Below are positions 27,158 to 35,741 of a stretch of DNA of 64,000 nt, piece by piece. This stretch comes from VRUE01 sp963742535. GTDB lineage: Bacteria > Actinomycetota > Thermoleophilia > Solirubrobacterales > 70-9. How positions within the stretch are numbered: the first letter of the stretch is position 1; each line of letters begins with the position of its first letter. The stretch is from assembly GCA_963742535.1 (NCBI GenBank), contig CAVUMC010000002.1:1302001-1366000 (forward strand). The letters run 5' to 3'. Position numbers and translations under genes: made by a program. Below the pieces are notes generated by a model. That model had not been told where the DNA came from. It did no database searches and saw nothing but the letters and a program-made list of their open reading frames with translations.

Positions 27158-27174
27158 ACGGCCCCTGGCCGTCG
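27158..27174. terminator. Bidirectional terminator-like hairpin
   Basis: gacggcc (27158-27164) and ggccgtc (27168-27174) pair around a CCT loop in the 25-nt gap between the convergent nuclease and PAC2 genes. No T-run is present. Confidence 0.5.
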
Positions 27175-28041
27175 CTAGCTCTCGTTGCCCTGCTGGCGCA
27201 GGAAGTGCTGGAAATCGCGGGCGATCGAGTCGGCTGAGGGCAGGTCCTCGGGGCTCTCCTGCTGGTCAGCCTGCTCAGCCTCGATCCGGTCGACCAGTTC
27301 CTCGATCTCGGGGTTGGCGGCAATAGCGCGGTCGATCTGCTCTTCATAGCTCGCCGTCTCCTCCTCCAGCTCGGTCGCCTCGACCGCGATCCCGGTCAGG
27401 CCCTCGAGCCGGCGCAACAGCGCCAGGGCCGCCTTCGGGTTCGGCACCGCAGCGACGTAGTGGGGCACCGCTGCCCAGAGCGAAGCCGAGCGCATCCCGA
27501 CCTGGCGGCAGCAGTCGTGGACGACGCCGACGATTCCGGTTGGCCCTTCGTAGCTGGAGCGCTGCAGGTCGAGCTCCTCGACCAGTTTCTCGTCGGAGGC
27601 GAGGCCGGTGACCGGCACCGGCAGAGTGTGGGAGACCTCGGCGACCAGCGAGCCGAGCGTGATCACCATCTCGACCCCGAGGGCGTCGGCGGCCGTGGCA
27701 ACCGCCTCCGAGAAGGTGCGCCAGCGCAGGTTGGGCTCGGTGCCGTCGAGCAGGACGAGGTCGCGATCGGCCGCCGTGGCTCGCACCGCGATCAGGTTGT
27801 TGTGCGGCCACTCAATCGCCCGCGTCTGGCCCTCGCTGAGGATGATCGTCGGCCGGCTGTCCTGGAAGTCGAAGAACTCCTCGGGATCGATGTCGGCGAT
27901 CAGCTCCGCATCGAAGGCATCGCCGACTGTCGTCAGCGCCGTAGACGCCGCGGCAGCGGCGTCATTCCAGCCGCGAAAAGCGCAGACCAAGATCGGGTTG
28001 CGCAACTGCGGAACATCACCATCCCAGCGGAGAGAATCCAC
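27175..28041 (-). CDS. PAC2-family protein
   Basis: 288 aa if started at GTG 28041 (VDSLRWDGDVPQLRNP), the last good start before the neighbouring TauE gene, whose end the longer open frame would overlap. The PAC2 (proteasome assembly chaperone 2-like) pattern is visible: ILVCAFRGWNDAAAAASTAL, YEGPTGIVGVVHDCCRQVGM, SLWAAVPHYVAAVPNPKAAL. The C-terminus is acidic and helical (EEQIDRAIAANPEIEELVDR). Bacterial PAC2 proteins are common in actinobacteria, and their biochemical role is unclear. Convergent with the nuclease gene. Confidence 0.85.
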   Translation of the reverse strand: MDSLRWDGDVPQLRNPILVCAFRGWNDAAAAASTALTTVGDAFDAELIADIDPEEFFDFQDSRPTIILSEGQTRAIEWPHNNLIAVRATAADRDLVLLDGTEPNLRWRTFSEAVATAADALGVEMVITLGSLVAEVSHTLPVPVTGLASDEKLVEELDLQRSSYEGPTGIVGVVHDCCRQVGMRSASLWAAVPHYVAAVPNPKAALALLRRLEGLTGIAVEATELEEETASYEEQIDRAIAANPEIEELVDRIEAEQADQQESPEDLPSADSIARDFQHFLRQQGNES

Positions 28042-28063
28042 GCTTTTGAGGTTACCGATGGGC

Positions 28064-28438
28064 TTACGCGGCACCAGCGGAGAGGGCACGTCGTACCAAA
28101 GTGAAGGCCATGAAGAGAGCGAGGGCGGCAAAGGCGAGTTCAAGCGCACGGGTGGGGATCTCATTGGAGACCGCGACGCCGATCAGCACGCCGAGCGGCG
28201 AGAGCGCACCGATCACCAGCGCCTCGCGGAGGCGGACGTTGCCATAGCCGTTCTGGCGGATCGCGCCGACGAGGGCGACGATCACGATCATCAGCAACGA
28301 GGTCGACTCTCCCTCGACCTGACCGAGGCCGATAAAGACCGTCAGCGCGGGGACGAAGAGAACGCCCCCACCGACGCCGACCAGGCCGCCGGCGAGACCG
28401 CCGGCGATCGCGACCAAGACCGCTGCGAGCTCGTTCAT
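28064..28438 (-). CDS. Half-size TauE/SafE (DUF81) permease, second half
   Basis: 124 aa from ATG 28438. About four hydrophobic helices, with the family glycine-rich turn GLAGGLVGVGGGVLFVPAL near the start. Full TauE/SafE proteins have two such halves in about 250 aa; here the halves are separate genes 10 nt apart. They could be subunits of a heterodimer. The probable role is export of a sulfur-containing or other small organic anion. Confidence 0.82.
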   Translation of the reverse strand: MNELAAVLVAIAGGLAGGLVGVGGGVLFVPALTVFIGLGQVEGESTSLLMIVIVALVGAIRQNGYGNVRLREALVIGALSPLGVLIGVAVSNEIPTRALELAFAALALFMAFTLVRRALSAGAA

Positions 28439-28448
28439 CCGCAATCCC

Positions 28449-28832
28449 TCATTTGAGAATCAACTCGATCGCGACAGCGACGAGGAGGGCGGCGAAGAGC
28501 AATGAGACGGCGCGTTGCGGGATGCGCTGCTGGATCGCGGTGCCGGCGATGACGCCAACCACGGCGGGGATCGTCAGCAGCAGGCCGGTGGCGACGTGGA
28601 CGTTGCCGTAGATCCCCCCCTGCGCAACCGCGCCGAGCAAGCCGATGAGGACGATCGCCGCGAGGCTGGTGCCGGTCGCCAGGCGCTCGCCGAAACCGAA
28701 CCAGAAAATCAGCAGGGGCACGATCACGGTGCCGCCGCCGACGCCAAAGAGCCCGCTGAAGGCACCCGCGAGCGTGCCGATCGCGGCGAGCTTGAGCAGG
28801 GGGTTGGCCGGCTGGGCCGAGACCGAGGGCAT
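28449..28832 (-). CDS. Half-size TauE/SafE (DUF81) permease, first half
   Basis: 127 aa, about four hydrophobic helices, with the same signature LAGAFSGLFGVGGGTVIVPL. It is directly followed by the second half-gene on the same strand. Both reading frames are clean and each has its own start, so this looks like a true split rather than a frameshift. Confidence 0.82.
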   Translation of the reverse strand: MPSVSAQPANPLLKLAAIGTLAGAFSGLFGVGGGTVIVPLLIFWFGFGERLATGTSLAAIVLIGLLGAVAQGGIYGNVHVATGLLLTIPAVVGVIAGTAIQQRIPQRAVSLLFAALLVAVAIELILK

Positions 28833-28852
28833 GGTGCCGCGATACTAGAGCC

Positions 28853-29674
28853 GTGCCTCCCACCAACCAGTCAGGGGCCGGCGCCAACTTGGCGGCAGCG
28901 CTCGCGAACCTGCGCGCCGACCCGGCCCACACCGCGATACTCACCGACGTCGACGGCACACTGGCACCGATCGCCGAGCGACCCGAGCAGGCAGCGGTGC
29001 CGGAGCGGGCGCGCGAGCTGCTCTCGGAGCTGAGCGAGCGCTTCGGCCTGGTCGGCTGCATTTCCGGCCGGCGAGCACTGGAGGCACGGCGCTTGGTCGG
29101 AGTCGAGCAGCTTGCCTACGCCGGTAATCACGGCCTCGAGCTGCTGCTGCCCGGTGAGGAGGAGCCTCGGCTTGATCCTTCCGTGACGGGAGAGGTGGAC
29201 GCAGCGGCCGAATTCGTCGCCGGTCTCGACGCCGCTGCCCTGGCCGAGGTTGGGATCCGCTTCGAGGACAAGGGACCGATCCAGACCCTGCACTGGCGGG
29301 GCGCGGCGGATGAGCGACTCGCCGAGGCGCGGGCGCACGAGATCGCGATCGAAGCGGGGAAGGCCAAGCTCGAACCGTGCTGGGGACGCAAGGTGCTGGA
29401 GCTGCGCCCGCTCGGCGGGGGCGGCAAGGACAGCGCGGTTGCGGCGCTGCTCGCCGGCGAAGAGATCGCCGCGGCGACGTACGCCGGCGACGATCGGACC
29501 GACCTCGATGCCTTTCGGCGCTTGCGGGAGCTGCGCGAGGAAGAGCGGCTGGAGATCGCCGTCTGCGTTGGGATCGTCTCCCCCGAGGCGCCGCCGGGAC
29601 TGGTCGAGGAGTGCGACGTAGCCGTCGATGGGCCCGCCGGTTGGTTGGCCCTGCTCGAGGAGCTGGCGGCTTAG
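28853..29674 (+). CDS. otsB: Trehalose-6-phosphate phosphatase
   Basis: 273 aa from GTG 28853. HAD-fold motifs: I, ILTDVDGTLAPIA (nucleophile Asp, D-x-D); II, GCISGRRALEARRL; III/IV, GKDSAVAALLAG and TYAGDDRTDLDAF. The cap has the typical YAGNHGLELL. It removes phosphate from trehalose-6-phosphate for osmoprotectant synthesis; OtsA is not in the window. It is followed 14 nt later by a small membrane protein gene. Confidence 0.9.
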   Translation: MPPTNQSGAGANLAAALANLRADPAHTAILTDVDGTLAPIAERPEQAAVPERARELLSELSERFGLVGCISGRRALEARRLVGVEQLAYAGNHGLELLLPGEEEPRLDPSVTGEVDAAAEFVAGLDAAALAEVGIRFEDKGPIQTLHWRGAADERLAEARAHEIAIEAGKAKLEPCWGRKVLELRPLGGGGKDSAVAALLAGEEIAAATYAGDDRTDLDAFRRLRELREEERLEIAVCVGIVSPEAPPGLVEECDVAVDGPAGWLALLEELAA

Positions 29675-29688
29675 ATGGAGTCCATCTG

Positions 29689-30204
29689 ATGCCTTTCACC
29701 GACCTGCTGCGCGTCACCGTCCTGCTCACCGGAGCCGAGGCGACGGCGCTGGCGGCGGTCACCGCTGTCGCGACCAACCGCGACAGCGATACCCGAACGC
29801 TCGCCGTTGCTGCCGCTTGGTGGCTGATCGCCCTACTGATCGGCTTCTATCTCGGTCGGCCGGGCCGGGCGAAGGATGCACTGCGCGACGTTCTCGCCGG
29901 CGCCCGCACCGCCACCTCGCTGCCAGTCGAGTCGCCGGCACGGATTGCGATCGAGCGACTCTGGCCGATCGCACTGACGGCGGTGGCCGCGGGAGTGCTC
30001 GGCGTCTTCTTCCCGGGCGTCTCCGCGATCGCCGGCGGCTACGCCCTGCTCGTCTCCCTCGCCTGGCACAGCCGCGAGGCGGCTGTGCTGGCGATCGAGC
30101 AGCGCGACGGAGTCAAGTTCTACGTCGTTCCCAACTCGGCGCTGCGCCCGGTGCAGTTGGTCCGCAGCCCGGGCCTGCGCAGCGATCATCTGCGCCGGGC
30201 CTGA
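29689..30204 (+). CDS. Small membrane protein downstream of otsB
   Basis: 171 aa from ATG 29689; the longer in-frame ORF upstream is a shadow of otsB. Hydrophobic helices at about residues 5-28 (LLRVTVLLTGAEATALAAVT), 38-56 (AAWWLIALLIGFYLGRPG) and 95-125 (LWPIALTAVAAGVLGVFFPG, AGGYALLVSLAWHSR). The C-terminus has EQRDGVKFYVVPNSALRP. The family is unknown. It is probably co-transcribed with otsB. Confidence 0.75.
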   Translation: MPFTDLLRVTVLLTGAEATALAAVTAVATNRDSDTRTLAVAAAWWLIALLIGFYLGRPGRAKDALRDVLAGARTATSLPVESPARIAIERLWPIALTAVAAGVLGVFFPGVSAIAGGYALLVSLAWHSREAAVLAIEQRDGVKFYVVPNSALRPVQLVRSPGLRSDHLRRA

Positions 30205-30212
30205 GTCCCTTG

Positions 30213-31016
30213 CTAGTCGCCCGCTTTCTTGCGCGCTTGTTCCCTATCGCGTATTTCAGCGGCAATGGGACCGACGGGCCAGGGCTTGGCTTCTACTAGC
30301 TCGTAGTAAGCAACGACGCGATCGCCCTCTTTCTGCTTGCTCGCCTTGATCTTCCAGCCCAGCAAGCGAAGCTCCCTCAACCGCTTTTGCCAATCTCCTT
30401 GGTACTGCTTCGCATTTGCTACGCGCTCGAGCAAGTCGCTCCTGACGGGCTCGCCTTCAAATGCCATGAGCAACTCTCCTATTCGCCGGTGAGGCTCGTC
30501 GTAATCAATTGCTTCACGCAACTGCGGCGCATAGCTGTCATAGGTTGCGTAGTAGTTCTTCTTACCCTCGTTGCATTCAGAGCAAAGTGCCTGAAGGTTT
30601 CCAACAGCGTCAGCTCCGCCCCACTCCTTGGGGATCTTGTGGTCCACGTGCAGGACAACCTGATGGTCGCTTGGAGTACGGCCGCACTGATCGCACCGCT
30701 GGTTTCTCAACACGAAAGCTCGTACGTCCTTACTGATCTTCCCACTGGCCCGCGGTGCCGCTAGGCGTCCCTTGAGCTCATAAGTTGTCGCGCTGCCCAC
30801 GCGCTCTCGCTCGACATCGAACTCCCGGTAGAGCTCACGCAGCCGCCGGTTCAGGTGCTCCTGGGTACCTGACGCCACTTTCAGCTTGCGGCGAATCTGC
30901 GAAATTGTGAGCGGCGTCCCGCGATTCTCATAGAGCAGCCGATAGATCTCCTGCTCGAGCACGCTGAATTCCAGGCTCTTTATCTCCTCGCTGCCGGGGC
31001 TGGGAAGGACGGGCAC
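30213..31016 (-). CDS. HNH endonuclease with N-terminal winged helix (candidate restriction enzyme)
   Basis: 267 aa. Residues about 15-75 read as a winged helix (EFSVLEQEIYRLLYENRGTP, LTISQIRRKL). The central HNH domain has paired zinc cysteines: RCDQCGRTPSDHQVVLHVDH, KIPKEWGGADAVGNLQALCS, ECNEGKKN. It is divergent from the C5-cytosine methyltransferase with only 46 nt between the starts, the typical position for a type II restriction partner. GC content and codon use look slightly lower than neighbouring genes. Its target sequence cannot be read. Confidence 0.87.
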   Translation of the reverse strand: MPVLPSPGSEEIKSLEFSVLEQEIYRLLYENRGTPLTISQIRRKLKVASGTQEHLNRRLRELYREFDVERERVGSATTYELKGRLAAPRASGKISKDVRAFVLRNQRCDQCGRTPSDHQVVLHVDHKIPKEWGGADAVGNLQALCSECNEGKKNYYATYDSYAPQLREAIDYDEPHRRIGELLMAFEGEPVRSDLLERVANAKQYQGDWQKRLRELRLLGWKIKASKQKEGDRVVAYYELVEAKPWPVGPIAAEIRDREQARKKAGD

Positions 31017-31062
31017 GCCAAGAGGCTATCCCGTCAGGAGGGACCCCTAGGGTTGCCTGCGC

Positions 31063-32094
31063 GTGCGTGAAGAGTCTTCATATCCGCTGGACGAGGCGCT
31101 CAAGTCGATAGAGATCTGCGCCGGAGCAGGGGGACAAGCACTTGGGCTTGAGCAGGCGGGGTTCGAGCACTTGGCTTTGGTCGAGATCGAGCCGTGGGCA
31201 GTTGAGACCCTTCTTCTCAATCGGCCCACTTGGAATGTGATCGGTCCTCGCACTGGTGATCCGCCGCCCTTCACTGGCAAAACGGGGGATGTTCGTGCCT
31301 TCGAGGCAAGTCCATGGGAGGGCGAAGTCGACCTGCTTGCAGGTGGGGTTCCCTGTCCTCCCTTTTCGAAGGCTGGACAGCAGCTCGGCGCGCGCGATGA
31401 ACGTGACCTTTTCCCGGAAGCGCTGCGTCTCGTGGAGGAATGCATGCCTCGCGCGGTGATGCTCGAGAACGTGCGCGGCCTGCTCGACGCCAAATTCGAG
31501 TCCTACCGGAAGCGGATCAAGCGCAAGCTTCGCAAGCTGGGCTTCGAAGCCGACTGGGCGCTCCTGCAGGCATCCGACTTTGGCGTTCCCCAGCTACGTC
31601 CCCGCTCGATCCTGGTTGCCATTCGCGAGGACGAATTCAGCGGCTTCGAGTGGCCGGGCAAGGAAGGCGAGGCGCCCACGGTGGGTGACCGCCTCCATGA
31701 CCTGATGGCCGCTGGCGGCTGGACTGGAGCCGCGGAGTGGCGAGATGGCGCGCAGCGGATTGCCCCGACGCTGGTCGGGGGATCGAAGAAGCACGGCGGG
31801 CCGGACCTGGGCCCCACCCGCGCCAAGCGCGAGTGGGCAAAGCTTGGCGTCGACGGGCACGGCCTTGCCAATGAGCCCCCCGCAGAGAAGTTCGAGGGGG
31901 AACCGCGGCTGACGGTTCGCATGGCGGCCCGGGTTCAGGGCTTCGACGACGAATGGAAATTCGCTGGCGGCAAGACCGCCCAGTACCGCCAGGTCGGCAA
32001 CGCCTTCCCTCCCCCGGTGGCGGCCGCCGTCGGGGCTGAGATCGCGAGCTGCCTCAGGTCGGCTGCAGTCGAGCTGGAGCAGGTCGCCGCTTAG
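31063..32094 (+). CDS. DNA (cytosine-5) methyltransferase
   Basis: 343 aa with the ordered motifs: I, SIEICAGAGGQALGLEQAGF; IV, LLAGGVPCPPFSKAGQQLG (catalytic Cys in PCP); VI, AVMLENVRGLL; VIII, QLRPRSILVAI; X, YRQVGNAFPPPVAAAVG. It methylates cytosine at C5 in a Dcm-like fashion. The target-recognition region is the short span between VIII and IX. HNH endonuclease and Vsr genes lie on either side on the other strand, and the last 41 nt overlap vsr tail to tail. Confidence 0.93.
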   Translation: MREESSYPLDEALKSIEICAGAGGQALGLEQAGFEHLALVEIEPWAVETLLLNRPTWNVIGPRTGDPPPFTGKTGDVRAFEASPWEGEVDLLAGGVPCPPFSKAGQQLGARDERDLFPEALRLVEECMPRAVMLENVRGLLDAKFESYRKRIKRKLRKLGFEADWALLQASDFGVPQLRPRSILVAIREDEFSGFEWPGKEGEAPTVGDRLHDLMAAGGWTGAAEWRDGAQRIAPTLVGGSKKHGGPDLGPTRAKREWAKLGVDGHGLANEPPAEKFEGEPRLTVRMAARVQGFDDEWKFAGGKTAQYRQVGNAFPPPVAAAVGAEIASCLRSAAVELEQVAA

Positions 32095-32536
32095 GCCTGG
32101 CAGGGGCGGCCTCCGGCACGGAGCGACCCGCGTCCTCCAAGGCCGAGACGATCTCGGCCAGGCACGCCGCCAGCTTTTCCTGGACCTCGAAGTCCCAATA
32201 GCGCAATACGGTCCAGCCGCGCTCGCGCAGCTCCTCGTTCGCCAGCCGGTCCCGTTCCTGCGTGCGGGCGATCTTCGCGTCCCAGTAGGCACCCGACTTG
32301 CCGAAGGTGAAGTGGTCGGGATGGCCGTGCCAGAAGGCACCGTCGACAAACACCGCAACCTGCCAGCGAGTGAAAGCGAGGTCGGGCTTGCCGGGCAGCG
32401 AGCGCGTGTGACAGCGCCAACCGCGCACCCCGAGGGCGAACAGGCCCTGGCGGATCGCCAGCTCCGGCTTCGTGTCCTTCGAGCGGATGCGAGCCATGAC
32501 GCGGCTGCGCCCGGCGGGCGAAAGATGATCGGCCAC
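32054..32536 (-). CDS. vsr: Very-short-patch mismatch-repair endonuclease
   Basis: 160 aa from GTG 32536 (VADHLSPAGRS); the longer frame upstream overlaps the divergent SIMPL gene. Vsr hallmarks: RSRVMARIRSKDTKPELAIR, WRCHTRSLPGKPDLAFTRWQ, VAVFVDGAFWHGHPDHF (catalytic Asp and His), AKIARTQERDRL and GWTVLRYWDFEV. It nicks at T:G mismatches made by deamination of 5-methylcytosine, protecting the methyltransferase recognition sites. It shares its 3' end with the methyltransferase on the opposite strand. Confidence 0.93.
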   Translation of the reverse strand: MADHLSPAGRSRVMARIRSKDTKPELAIRQGLFALGVRGWRCHTRSLPGKPDLAFTRWQVAVFVDGAFWHGHPDHFTFGKSGAYWDAKIARTQERDRLANEELRERGWTVLRYWDFEVQEKLAACLAEIVSALEDAGRSVPEAAPARPKRRPAPARLQPT

Positions 32537-32630
32537 GCACGAAAGTGTGCCAAGAGCGTCACGGGCAAGTGAGAGCCTTGGCCGCTCTTTGCGGGACTGA
32601 GCATCGTCGCGGGCGGGTAGCTTGGTGGTC

Positions 32631-33311
32631 ATGAGACTTCGTGCTCTGCCACCGCTGGCCGTTTTGATGCTCGCCCTGCTCCTTCCAGCCAGCGCCAGCG
32701 CGGTTGAACGCACGGTCACGGTCAAGGGCTCGGCGACTCAGAAGGTCCCCAACGATGCGGCGAAACTCGGCTTCTCGGTCAGTGCCGAACGCAAGACCCG
32801 ACAAGCGGCATTGCGAATCGTCGCGGTGCACTTGCGGGCGGTGATCGCAGCAGTGCAGGCGACGCCCGGCATCGGCGCGGGTGACGTCACCACCGGCCAG
32901 ATCTCGGTCCGTAAAACCATGCGCGGCAAACGCACGGTCTACCGCGCGTCGGAGGGCGTCGGCGTCGTTCTGCACGAGCCTGACCGCGCCGGTGAACTGG
33001 TCAACGCCGCCATCACCGCCGGCGCAACCGGCACGCGCGGCCCCGACTTCTTTTCCAGCAACCCCGAAGCCGCTTACAACAACACTCTGCTCGCAGCTTT
33101 CGATCAGGCCAAGGCCAAGGCCGCGACCCTCGCCACCCGAGCCGGGGCAACCCTCGGTCCGGCGTTGACGATCGAAGAAGCGACCGAAGCGGTGCCGATC
33201 GAAGGTCGAGCCAGCCCCAAGGGTGCCTCCGACGCCGCGCCCTCTCCGCCCGCCAAGCCCGGTGCCTCGACGGTCACCGCCTCGGTGCGCGTCGTCTTCG
33301 CGCTCGAATAG
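32631..33311 (+). CDS. SIMPL (DUF541) domain secreted protein
   Basis: 226 aa from ATG 32631. Signal peptide at residues 1-24 (LAVLMLALLLPASASA). The SIMPL pattern follows: VTVKGSATQKVPNDAAKLGF, YRASEGVGVVLHEPDRAGEL and AAFDQAKAKAATLATRAGAT. The tail is Pro/Ser-rich. It is a periplasm-facing or wall-associated protein of unknown biochemistry, in a family linked to oxidative stress in other bacteria. It is divergent from vsr. Confidence 0.85.
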   Translation: MRLRALPPLAVLMLALLLPASASAVERTVTVKGSATQKVPNDAAKLGFSVSAERKTRQAALRIVAVHLRAVIAAVQATPGIGAGDVTTGQISVRKTMRGKRTVYRASEGVGVVLHEPDRAGELVNAAITAGATGTRGPDFFSSNPEAAYNNTLLAAFDQAKAKAATLATRAGATLGPALTIEEATEAVPIEGRASPKGASDAAPSPPAKPGASTVTASVRVVFALE

Positions 33312-33335
33312 AGACCACGCGCGCGGGGCGTCGGG

Positions 33336-35060
33336 CTACCGCTTGATCAGCTTCGAGAAGTCGCCCCAGCCCTTGGTGTTGGCGACGTCAGCGGCGGTCA
33401 GCCAGGCGCGGCGCGCGGTGGCGACGGCGTAGGACATGTTGTTCAGCGTCTCGACCCCGTGGGCATCTGTGTTGAGCACGAGAGTGACGCCGGCATCGAC
33501 GGCGAGCCGGGCGTGGTGCTCGGAAAGGTCACGGCGGTTGGGGTTGCCATTGATCTCGATCATCGTGCCGGTGCTGGCCGCCGCCTCGACCACCGCCTCG
33601 ACGTCGATCCCGTAGGGCTCGCGGCGGCCGATCAGGCGACCGGTGAGGTGGCCGATGCAGTTGACGTGCGGGTTCTCGATCGCCGCCAGCACCCGCGCCG
33701 TCATCTTCTTTTCTGAGACCGCAAAGGAGGTGTGGACGCTGGCGATAACCCAATCGAGCGCCGCGAGCACATCCTCTGGGTAATCGAGCGAGCCGTCGAG
33801 GCCGATGTTGACCTCTGAGCCGGCGAGCAGGCGGAAGCCGCGTTTGCCCTTGTTCCAATCGGCGATCTCGTCGATCCGCTCCCAAAGCCGCTCCTCGGTG
33901 ACGTGATCGCCGAAGCCGTGGCTGGCCGAGTGGTCGGTGATCGCCAAGTAGGCGTAGCCACGCTCGCGGCCCGCTTCGGCCATCTCCTCGAGCGTGTTGC
34001 GCCCGTCTGAGAGCGTGGTGTGGGAGTGCAGGTCGCCGCGGATGTCATCGAGTGAGATCAGCTCCGGCAGCTCTCCTTTGCGCGCCGCCTTCAGCTCGCC
34101 GCGGCCCTCGCGCAGCTCTGGCTCGATGTAGGCGTAGCCGAGGCGCTTGTACACCGCGACCTCATCGGCGCAGAGCTCAACCTCGCCGCTCTCGACCTCG
34201 GTGATGCCGTGCTCGGAGACGGAGAGGCCACGCCCGACCGCGTCCTCGCGCAGCTGCACGTTGTGGGCCTGGGAGCCGCTGAAGTGCTGAAGTAGGTTGC
34301 CGAACGCCTCCGGCGCGACGATGCGCAGGTCGACTGAGATGCCGTTCTGGGTCTGGGCTCGCACCCCGTTCGGGCCGGGTTTGCCGGCGGCGGAGATCAG
34401 CGGGCTGGCGACGAGGTGCTCGGCAAGCTCCTGCGGCTCCTCGGCGGTAGCGATCAAGTCGATGTCCTTGCAGGTCTCGGCCCAGCGGCGCACTGAGCCG
34501 GCGACCTCGACCCGGTCGGCGGCGGGATGTTCGCGCAGCATCCGCGCCAGCTCCTCGGCGATCGGCTTGGCGGTCGAGAGCAGTACTCGGTCGGAGCCTT
34601 CGCCCGGTTCACCCAGGCGCTCGACGGCGGCGATCACGTTCTCCTCCGCCTTGGGACCGAGACCTTTCATCTCGCGAATTTTTTTGCCCTCGGCCGCGGC
34701 CTGGAGGTCGTCGAGCGTCGCCACCCCAAGCTCATCGAAGAGACGGCGGGCGGTCTTCGCCCCCACTCCTGGCACCCGCGTCACTTCAATCAGCGTCGGC
34801 GGGAACTTTGCCTTCAGCTTCACCGCCGCGGGGATCTCGCCGGTCGCGATCAGCGCGTCGATCTTTTCCGCCAGCGTCTTGCCGACGCCGGGAATCTCGG
34901 TTGCCCGCCCCGCGCCGGCGAGGTCGGCCACCGAGATCGGGCTTTCGCGAATCGCCCGCGCCGCCGTCCCATAAGCGAGGACGCGGTATTTGACCGCCCC
35001 GTCGAGCTCATAGAGGACCCCCAATTCGTCCAGGGCGGCGGCGATCTCAGCGTTGGTCAC
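33336..35060 (-). CDS. polX: DNA polymerase/3'-5' exonuclease PolX
   Basis: 574 aa, standard length. N-terminal 8-kDa and HhH part (residues about 1-150: VPGVGAKTARRLFDELGVAT, MKGLGPKAEENVI). The polymerase-beta-type palm holds the metal ligands CKDIDLIATAEEPQELA. The C-terminal PHP domain begins at about residue 340 with GDLHSHTTLSDGRNTLEEMA and contains AYLAITDHSASHGFGDHVT, the 3'-5' exonuclease/AP-endonuclease site. It acts in base-excision and gap repair. Divergent from the thioredoxin gene. Confidence 0.93.
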   Translation of the reverse strand: MTNAEIAAALDELGVLYELDGAVKYRVLAYGTAARAIRESPISVADLAGAGRATEIPGVGKTLAEKIDALIATGEIPAAVKLKAKFPPTLIEVTRVPGVGAKTARRLFDELGVATLDDLQAAAEGKKIREMKGLGPKAEENVIAAVERLGEPGEGSDRVLLSTAKPIAEELARMLREHPAADRVEVAGSVRRWAETCKDIDLIATAEEPQELAEHLVASPLISAAGKPGPNGVRAQTQNGISVDLRIVAPEAFGNLLQHFSGSQAHNVQLREDAVGRGLSVSEHGITEVESGEVELCADEVAVYKRLGYAYIEPELREGRGELKAARKGELPELISLDDIRGDLHSHTTLSDGRNTLEEMAEAGRERGYAYLAITDHSASHGFGDHVTEERLWERIDEIADWNKGKRGFRLLAGSEVNIGLDGSLDYPEDVLAALDWVIASVHTSFAVSEKKMTARVLAAIENPHVNCIGHLTGRLIGRREPYGIDVEAVVEAAASTGTMIEINGNPNRRDLSEHHARLAVDAGVTLVLNTDAHGVETLNNMSYAVATARRAWLTAADVANTKGWGDFSKLIKR

Positions 35061-35100
35061 ACCACCACGCTAGCGAGCGCTCTGGGTTAAGCGCTGCGGA

Positions 35101-35172
35101 TGGGATGCATCCCAACGGGGTATTGGGTCATGATCGCGACGCTTGCAGGTGGCGCTATACTTTCTGAAGTAT
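35101..35172 (+). promoter_or_regulatory. trxA: Palindromes in the thioredoxin promoter region
   Basis: TGGGATGCATCCCA (35101-35114) is a perfect palindrome. ATACTT-TCTG-AAGTAT (35157-35172) is a 6+6 inverted repeat that overlaps the candidate -10 TATACT. The gene start is 37 nt further on. A repressor or redox-sensing operator is plausible; the binding protein is unknown. Confidence 0.45.
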
Positions 35173-35208
35173 TGAGCGTCAAAACTCGATTCCAGGAGAG
35201 AGATTTCA

Positions 35209-35535
35209 GTGACAGGCAAACTCAACGACGTTACGGACGCAAACTTCAAAGAAAAGGTTCTCGACGCCGAGGGCCCCGTGCTCGTCGACTTCTGGGCTCC
35301 CTGGTGCGGTCCTTGCCGCGTCGTCCATCCGGTCCTCGAGGAGATGGACGCCGAGCGCAGTGATCTCGACATCGTGAGCATCAACGTCGATGAGAACCAG
35401 CAGACCGCCGCTCAGTACGAAGTCCTCTCGATCCCGACCCTGATCCTCTTCAAGGACGGGGCGATCGCCAAGAAGGTGATCGGTGCGATGCCCAAGCGTC
35501 GCCTCGAGGCCGAGTTGGAGCCGGCGCTCGCCTAG
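35209..35535 (+). CDS. trxA: Thioredoxin
   Basis: 108 aa from GTG 35209, with AGGAGAG about 10 nt upstream. The active site is VLVDFWAPWCGPCRVVHPVL (WCGPC) and the cis-Pro loop is YEVLSIPTLILFKDGAIAKK. The length and single-domain form are those of a classical cytoplasmic disulfide reductase. It is followed 14 nt later by a tautomerase-like gene, probably in one transcript. Confidence 0.93.
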   Translation: MTGKLNDVTDANFKEKVLDAEGPVLVDFWAPWCGPCRVVHPVLEEMDAERSDLDIVSINVDENQQTAAQYEVLSIPTLILFKDGAIAKKVIGAMPKRRLEAELEPALA

Positions 35536-35549
35536 ACAGGAGAGCGCCG

Positions 35550-35726
35550 ATGCCATTCGTTCAAGTCCACTGGTACGAGGGTCGCTCCGATGAGCAGAAG
35601 GCGGAGATCGCCAAGCGCATCGAAGCGGCCCTAATCGACGTCGCCGGCGTTTCGCCGGATCACTGCTGGGTGAAGTTCTCGGATTCGAAGAAATCCGACT
35701 TCATCATTGGTAAGTCCGAGGACTGA
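35550..35726 (+). CDS. Small 4-oxalocrotonate-tautomerase-like protein
   Basis: 58 aa, ATG 35550, with AGGAGAG upstream. After Met removal it starts with Pro (MPFVQVHWYEGRSDEQKAE), the catalytic base of tautomerases, and the rest follows the family: EIAKRIEAALIDVAGVSPDH and CWVKFSDSKKSDF. Members act as hexamers on enol/keto substrates. The substrate here is unknown. Tail-to-repeat context: it ends 16 nt before the structured repeats. Confidence 0.82.
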   Translation: MPFVQVHWYEGRSDEQKAEIAKRIEAALIDVAGVSPDHCWVKFSDSKKSDFIIGKSED

Positions 35727-35741
35727 CCAGCTTTCGCAGCA

